Origin: an uncultured Paracoccus sp.
Lineage (GTDB): Bacteria; Pseudomonadota; Alphaproteobacteria; Rhodobacterales; Rhodobacteraceae
Assembly (NCBI RefSeq): GCF_937873615.1
Contig: NZ_CALMYP010000052.1
Location: 1-64,000, forward strand
Length of the DNA stretch: 64,000 nt
Direction: 5' to 3'
Position numbers and translations under genes: made by a program
Shown here: positions 60,250-64,000 of the stretch, piece by piece
How positions within the stretch are numbered: position 1 is the stretch's first letter
How the letters are laid out: each line of letters begins with the position of its first letter
The notes under the pieces: model-generated
Database searches by the model: none
What the model saw: the letters and a program-made list of their open reading frames with translations, nothing else
Told to the model about the DNA's origin: nothing

Positions 60250-61823
60250 GCCGGGACCGCAACCTGCTCGTGGCCATGGCGGCGCTGCTGCTGAGCTCGC
60301 TTGTCGGCCTTGCGCTGCGACCGCTGCTGCCGATCGACGAGACCCGTTATCTTGCCGTCGCCTGGGAGATGCACCTGAGCGGCGACTGGCTGGTGCCGAC
60401 GAAGAACTTTGCGCTCTACAGCGACAAGCCGCCGCTGCTGTTCTGGGCGATCAACCTGATCTGGATGCTCACCGGGGTCAGCGAATTCGCCGCCCGCATG
60501 GTCGGGCCTCTGTCCGGCTGCGTCGCCCTGTGGCTGACATCGGTGCTGGGCCGCAGGCTTTGGCCGGATATGCCCGGGATCGGCGGGCGGGCGGCACTGG
60601 CACTGACGGGCCTTGTCGTCTTTGCGCTTTCGGCAAGCCTGACGATGTTCGACGTGCCGCTGACCGTTTTCACGCTGGCCGGGCTGATCGCGCTGAGCGA
60701 TGCCGGACAGCCCGAGGCGGGCCGGCGTCCATGGGTGCTGTTCGGTGCGGCCATCGCCTTCGGTGTGCTGACCAAGGGGCCGGTGATCCTGTTCCACCTT
60801 CTTCCGGCGGCAATCCTGCTGCCCTGGTGGGGCGCGGCCCCCCTGCCGTGGCGCCGCGTCGCATCAGGGATCGGGCTGGGCCTTCTGGTGGCAATCGGAC
60901 TTCTGGCCCTCTGGCTGGTGCCCGCAGCGATCTTTGGCGGGGCCGAGTATCGCGAGGCAATTTTCTGGCATCAAAGTGCCGGTCGCCTGGCCACCTCCTT
61001 CGCCCATGCGAAGCCATGGTGGTTTTATCTTGCCCTGTTTCCCCTGCTGGCATTTCCGCTGTTCTGGGGCGCCGTTCCATTGCGGTCATGGAAGGCGCGG
61101 GGGGATCGCGGTCTGCGGCTTTGCCTGATCTGGTTTTCCGGCGCGCTGATCCTGTTCAGCCTCACCAGCGGGAAGCAAATTCACTATCTGGTTCCAGAGC
61201 TGCCGGCGCTGGCACTTCTGGCCGCGCGTGTCGCGCCGTCCGGACCCAACAGGACCCCGTTGCCGGCGGTTGCCGTGCTTGCGGTCGCGGCCCTTGCCGT
61301 GAGCCTGATCGGCTTGGGCGTGATCGATCCCGGCCGCATCGCACCGCTGCTGAAACCTGCCGGGATGCTGCTGGCCTGGTCATTGCTGATCGTCATCATA
61401 TGCCTGCTGGCAATCCGTCGGCGCGGGCTTCCGGGTGCTGCGATCCTGTCGCTGGGGAGTCTGACGGCAACCAATCTGCTGATCGGCGCGACCCTGCTGT
61501 CGTCGTCCTATAGCAGCCACCCCATCGCCGAACGCATCGCCGCCGCTGCGTATCGGGGCAGCGTGGCGGTCTGGGGTGGCACCTATCACGCACAGTTCAA
61601 TTTCGCGGGGCGGCTGACGTCGCCCGTCGCGCCTCTGGCAAGCGATGTTGAGCTTGAGGCTTGGTTGGCCGGGCATCCGCAGGGTCTGCTGATCGGTCCG
61701 ACCGATGAGTTGCGGATGAACTGGACCCCGCAAGAGATCGTCAACTTCCGCAATCAGGACTGGGCCATCTGGGCGATTTCTGACGCCCCACCCGTGCCGA
61801 AGAGGGAGCCGCCGAATGAATAA
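60246..61823 (+). CDS. GT39-type membrane glycosyltransferase (ArnT/PMT-like)
   Basis: The 525-residue protein has about ten or more membrane segments. The N-terminal LPIDETRYLAVAWEMHLSGDW has the Asp-Glu of the GT-C family active site, followed by PTKNFALYSDKPPLLFW. Family members transfer sugars (or aminoarabinose, in ArnT) from polyprenyl phosphate to lipid A, protein or glycan. Its gene overlaps the LABN gene (ATGA) and the GT2 gene (8 bases). Confidence 0.88.
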   Translation: MSRDRNLLVAMAALLLSSLVGLALRPLLPIDETRYLAVAWEMHLSGDWLVPTKNFALYSDKPPLLFWAINLIWMLTGVSEFAARMVGPLSGCVALWLTSVLGRRLWPDMPGIGGRAALALTGLVVFALSASLTMFDVPLTVFTLAGLIALSDAGQPEAGRRPWVLFGAAIAFGVLTKGPVILFHLLPAAILLPWWGAAPLPWRRVASGIGLGLLVAIGLLALWLVPAAIFGGAEYREAIFWHQSAGRLATSFAHAKPWWFYLALFPLLAFPLFWGAVPLRSWKARGDRGLRLCLIWFSGALILFSLTSGKQIHYLVPELPALALLAARVAPSGPNRTPLPAVAVLAVAALAVSLIGLGVIDPGRIAPLLKPAGMLLAWSLLIVIICLLAIRRRGLPGAAILSLGSLTATNLLIGATLLSSSYSSHPIAERIAAAAYRGSVAVWGGTYHAQFNFAGRLTSPVAPLASDVELEAWLAGHPQGLLIGPTDELRMNWTPQEIVNFRNQDWAIWAISDAPPVPKREPPNE

Positions 61824-62553
61824 GGACACATTCGACCTGAGCGTCGTGATCCCCCTGCGCGATGAAGAGGCGGCGATAACCCCATTGATCGACGAGATTG
61901 CCGGGGTCTTGGCTGATCGCAGTTTTGAGGTGATCGCCGTCGATGACGGCTCGAAAGATGGCACGGATCAGGCCCTTCAAGCCCTTTCAGAGCGTTATCC
62001 ATGGCTGCGGATATTGTCGCATGCGCATTCCCGGGGGCAATCGAGTGCCGTTCGGCATGGTGTCAGGGAGGCGCGCGCGCCGTTGATCGTGACCTTGGAC
62101 GGGGACGGCCAGAACCCACCCGACCAGATCCCGCTGCTGCTTGCGCCTTTCGAGCGCGGCGATGCGCGGCTCGGGTTGGTGCAGGGACAGCGCGCCGCGC
62201 GCAAGGACAATGTCGGCAAACGGCTGTCGTCGCGCTTTGCGAACTGGCTGCGCTCCAGCCTGCTCAAGGATGGCGTCAGGGATTCCGGCTGCGGCTTGAA
62301 GGCGTTCCGCCGTGAGGCCTATCTGGAACTGCCCTTCTTCGACCATATCCATCGTTTCATGCCGGCGATGATGCTGCGCGAGCATTGGCGTGTCGAAACT
62401 GTCGACGTCACCCACCGGCCACGGCAAGGCGGGCGCTCGAAATACTCCAACATCTCGCGCGGCCTTGTCGGCATCCCCGACCTTCTCGGCGCCGCATGGC
62501 TGATACGCAGGGCCGAGCGATTGGATCCGGCGAAGAACAGTGTCGAGGAATAG
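61816..62553 (+). CDS. GT2 family polyprenyl-phosphate glycosyltransferase (DPM1/ArnC-like)
   Basis: The 245-residue cytoplasmic glycosyltransferase starts SVVIPLRDEEAAITPLIDEI with a DDGSKDGT motif and LDGDGQNPPDQIP, as in dolichyl-phosphate mannose synthases. It should load a sugar from a nucleotide donor onto undecaprenyl phosphate, giving the donor for the GT39 transferase. No C-terminal membrane segments are present, so it is the short soluble type. Confidence 0.88.
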   Translation: MNKDTFDLSVVIPLRDEEAAITPLIDEIAGVLADRSFEVIAVDDGSKDGTDQALQALSERYPWLRILSHAHSRGQSSAVRHGVREARAPLIVTLDGDGQNPPDQIPLLLAPFERGDARLGLVQGQRAARKDNVGKRLSSRFANWLRSSLLKDGVRDSGCGLKAFRREAYLELPFFDHIHRFMPAMMLREHWRVETVDVTHRPRQGGRSKYSNISRGLVGIPDLLGAAWLIRRAERLDPAKNSVEE

Positions 62554-62726
62554 CTTGATCGTGCAGGTCACGAAGACGTGCGCTGCCTGACGGGCGGATG
62601 TCCCCGGCGTCACAACGGCGTTTCCTTGAAGGCTTGTGGCCGCCGATAACGCAAACGGGGCTGGTCTGTGCACCGCTTAGCGTTTATTTCCTGAACCGGA
62701 CCGGAATGAATTGGGCAGGCGCTGAC

Positions 62727-63128
62727 ATGACCGAGATCAATATGGAAGATCGTGCGACCGGGCTGGCGATGCGGCGCGGGGCCATGCGGCGCTGCCCGGC
62801 TTGCGGCAAGGGCGCGCTTTACCAGGGCTATCTGAAAGTGCGCGACACCTGCCCGGCCTGCGGCGAGGCGCTGCACCATCAGCGCGCCGATGACGGGCCG
62901 GCCTATCTGACGATCCTGCTGGTCTCGCATCTTGGCGCGCCGCTGTTGCTGTGGGTTTTCCTGACCTATCAGCCCTCGCCGATCTCGATGCTGATCGGGT
63001 TCTCGCTGGGGGCGGTGGTGCTGTCGCTGGCGTTGCTGCCGGTCATCAAGGGCGCGCTGATCGGGGCGCAATGGGCGAGGCGGATGCATGGCTTCGGCGT
63101 CGAGGAGGCAAAGGAGCCTACGCTATGA
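62727..63128 (+). CDS. DUF983 family membrane protein
   Basis: The 133-residue protein has two CPACG motifs of a zinc ribbon (RRCPACGKGALYQGYL, DTCPACGEALHHQ) followed by two membrane segments. The start at 62727 has GGCAGG nearby; the next ATG at 62742 lacks a ribosome-binding site. The role of DUF983 proteins is not known. It is coupled to the NUDIX gene. Confidence 0.85.
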   Translation: MTEINMEDRATGLAMRRGAMRRCPACGKGALYQGYLKVRDTCPACGEALHHQRADDGPAYLTILLVSHLGAPLLLWVFLTYQPSPISMLIGFSLGAVVLSLALLPVIKGALIGAQWARRMHGFGVEEAKEPTL

Positions 63129-63829
63129 CCCAGCCGCCCAAGCCCGATCCGGCGCGGCTGCGCGATGCGGCGACCGTCGTTCTGGTGCGCCGGGGGCCGG
63201 AGGGGCCGGCGGTGCTGATGGGGATGCGCGGGGCGAAGGCGGCCTTCATGCCGTCGAAATATGTCTTTCCGGGCGGCGCCGTCGATGCCGAGGATGCGGC
63301 GTTTTCACTGGCGGTGGAACCCGATCCGGTGACGCTGCAGCGCCTCGCCATTGTGCCGCGCGCCGAAAGCCGCGTCACCCCGCAGCAGATCCTTGCCGCC
63401 GCGCTGCGGGAACTGGCCGAGGAGACCGGGCTGCTGATCGGTCGGCCGGGCGAGAGCCCGATGACCGGCTATGCCGAGGCGGGGCTGATGCCGGATGCCT
63501 CGGGGCTGCATTACGTTTTCCGCGCGATCACCCCGGCGGGTCGGCCCCGGCGCTTCGATGCGCGGTTCTTCCTGGCCGATGCGCGCCATGTGCAGGGCGA
63601 TCCTGACGATTTTTCGCGCGCCTGCGACGAGCTTTCGCATCTGCATTGGGTGCCGATGGCTGAGGCGCGGCGACTGGAACTGCCCTTCATCACCGAAGTG
63701 GTTCTGGCCGAATGCGCGGCAATGGTGGCCGCAGCCGGCGACGGCCCGCTGAGGCCGCCCGCATCGGTGCCGTTTTTCGACAATCGCGAGGCGCGCTCGC
63801 GCTTCGTTCAGATCGGGGCGGGTGCATGA
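63125..63829 (+). CDS. NUDIX hydrolase
   Basis: The 234-residue protein has a Nudix box built around GGAVDAEDAAF ... LRELAEETGLLIG, with an insertion between the Gly and REL parts as in NUDT19-like members that act on CoA or nucleotide derivatives. It has YVFPGGAVD and no signal peptide. It overlaps the DUF983 gene and the next exported-protein gene by four bases each. Confidence 0.9.
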   Translation: MTQPPKPDPARLRDAATVVLVRRGPEGPAVLMGMRGAKAAFMPSKYVFPGGAVDAEDAAFSLAVEPDPVTLQRLAIVPRAESRVTPQQILAAALRELAEETGLLIGRPGESPMTGYAEAGLMPDASGLHYVFRAITPAGRPRRFDARFFLADARHVQGDPDDFSRACDELSHLHWVPMAEARRLELPFITEVVLAECAAMVAAAGDGPLRPPASVPFFDNREARSRFVQIGAGA

Positions 63830-64000
63830 GGTCAGGCCTCGGCCTGCAGCGCCGTGCCTTTCTGGCCGGCGGTATTGCGGCTGCGCTGGCTGCACCCGGT
63901 TTCGCGCAGGTGCTGCCGGCGGGGCTGTCGGTTCCGCCGCCGGGCAAGCCGCCGCCGCGACCCGGCGATCTGATCGCCGGGGCCGGGCTGGACGCCGAAA
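63826..64000 (+). CDS. Exported protein, N-terminal fragment (cut by window edge)
   Basis: The frame starts MRSGLGLQRRAFLAGGIAAALAA, a signal peptide with a twin-Arg-like start, followed by Pro-rich APGFAQVLPAGL and PPPGKPPPRPGD. Only 58 codons are inside the window. In related genomes a D-alanyl-D-alanine carboxypeptidase-like gene can occupy this place, but the visible part does not allow an identification. Confidence 0.55.
   Translation, partial: MRSGLGLQRRAFLAGGIAAALAAPGFAQVLPAGLSVPPPGKPPPRPGDLIAGAGLDAE

Overview
The window is GC-rich, densely coding DNA from an alphaproteobacterium of the Rhodobacteraceae, most likely Paracoccus or a close relative. The evidence is the dusB(nifR3)-ntrB-ntrC-ntrY-ntrX block with an NtrC that lacks the sigma-54 GAFTGA motif (known from Rhodobacter capsulatus), a znuA/zur-znuC-znuB zinc locus, COQ9, a DUF1013 regulator, DUF1127, SdhE, an LdtR-like MarR protein, and a GAAC-N7-GAAC LexA box upstream of uvrA (the alphaproteobacterial SOS motif). 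No rRNA, tRNA, CRISPR array, prophage or insertion sequence was seen, so this looks like chromosome. Both ends are cut: uvrA at the left and an exported-protein gene at the right.

Layout. 1-2.8 kb: uvrA (SOS-controlled), tadA and rluB with a very long basic tail. 2.8-6.2 kb: metal uptake, with a small hemP gene, znuA, and the divergent zur-znuC-znuB operon with two repeated Zur-box candidates between them. 6.4-10.3 kb: a small Asp-tailed secreted protein, a yjbH-yjbF pair (exopolysaccharide/group 4 capsule accessory proteins, without yjbG) and a COG3650 lipoprotein. 10.6-17.9 kb: the nitrogen-control operon. 18-29.3 kb: housekeeping and small conserved genes: lytic transglycosylase, EbsC/YbaK deacylase, recO, two META lipoproteins, rpsU, COQ9, a quinone reductase, RNase T2, DUF1013, an SH3-domain secreted protein and succinate-semialdehyde dehydrogenase.

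29.5-41.2 kb: an SRPBCC protein, a P1-family peptidase, and a five-gene overlapping operon DUF4132-MoxR-DUF5682-VWA-SWIM. It matches in content and order the uncharacterised Escherichia coli yehI-yehL-yehM-yehP-yehQ set and is probably a MoxR/VWA chaperone-like machine of unknown target. 41.4-49 kb: a tripartite tricarboxylate transporter (tctC-B-A) divergent from its TctD/TctE-type two-component system, followed by a periplasmic binding protein and a polytopic membrane protein.

49.1-53.6 kb: 3-hydroxybutyrate dehydrogenase, a LysR regulator, a DUF1127 protein, an aspartate aminotransferase, sdhE and an LdtR-like regulator. 53.6-62.6 kb: a two-component system divergent from a run of eight same-strand genes (thermostable-haemolysin-family protein, AMP-ligase, SDR, TauD-type oxygenase, secreted DUF6134-like protein, LABN membrane protein, GT39 transferase, GT2 transferase). 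The run looks like a self-contained pathway that makes an adenylate-activated acyl product and/or modifies an envelope lipid; it is the strongest candidate here for an undescribed system. 62.7-64 kb: a DUF983 protein, a NUDIX hydrolase and the start of an exported protein.
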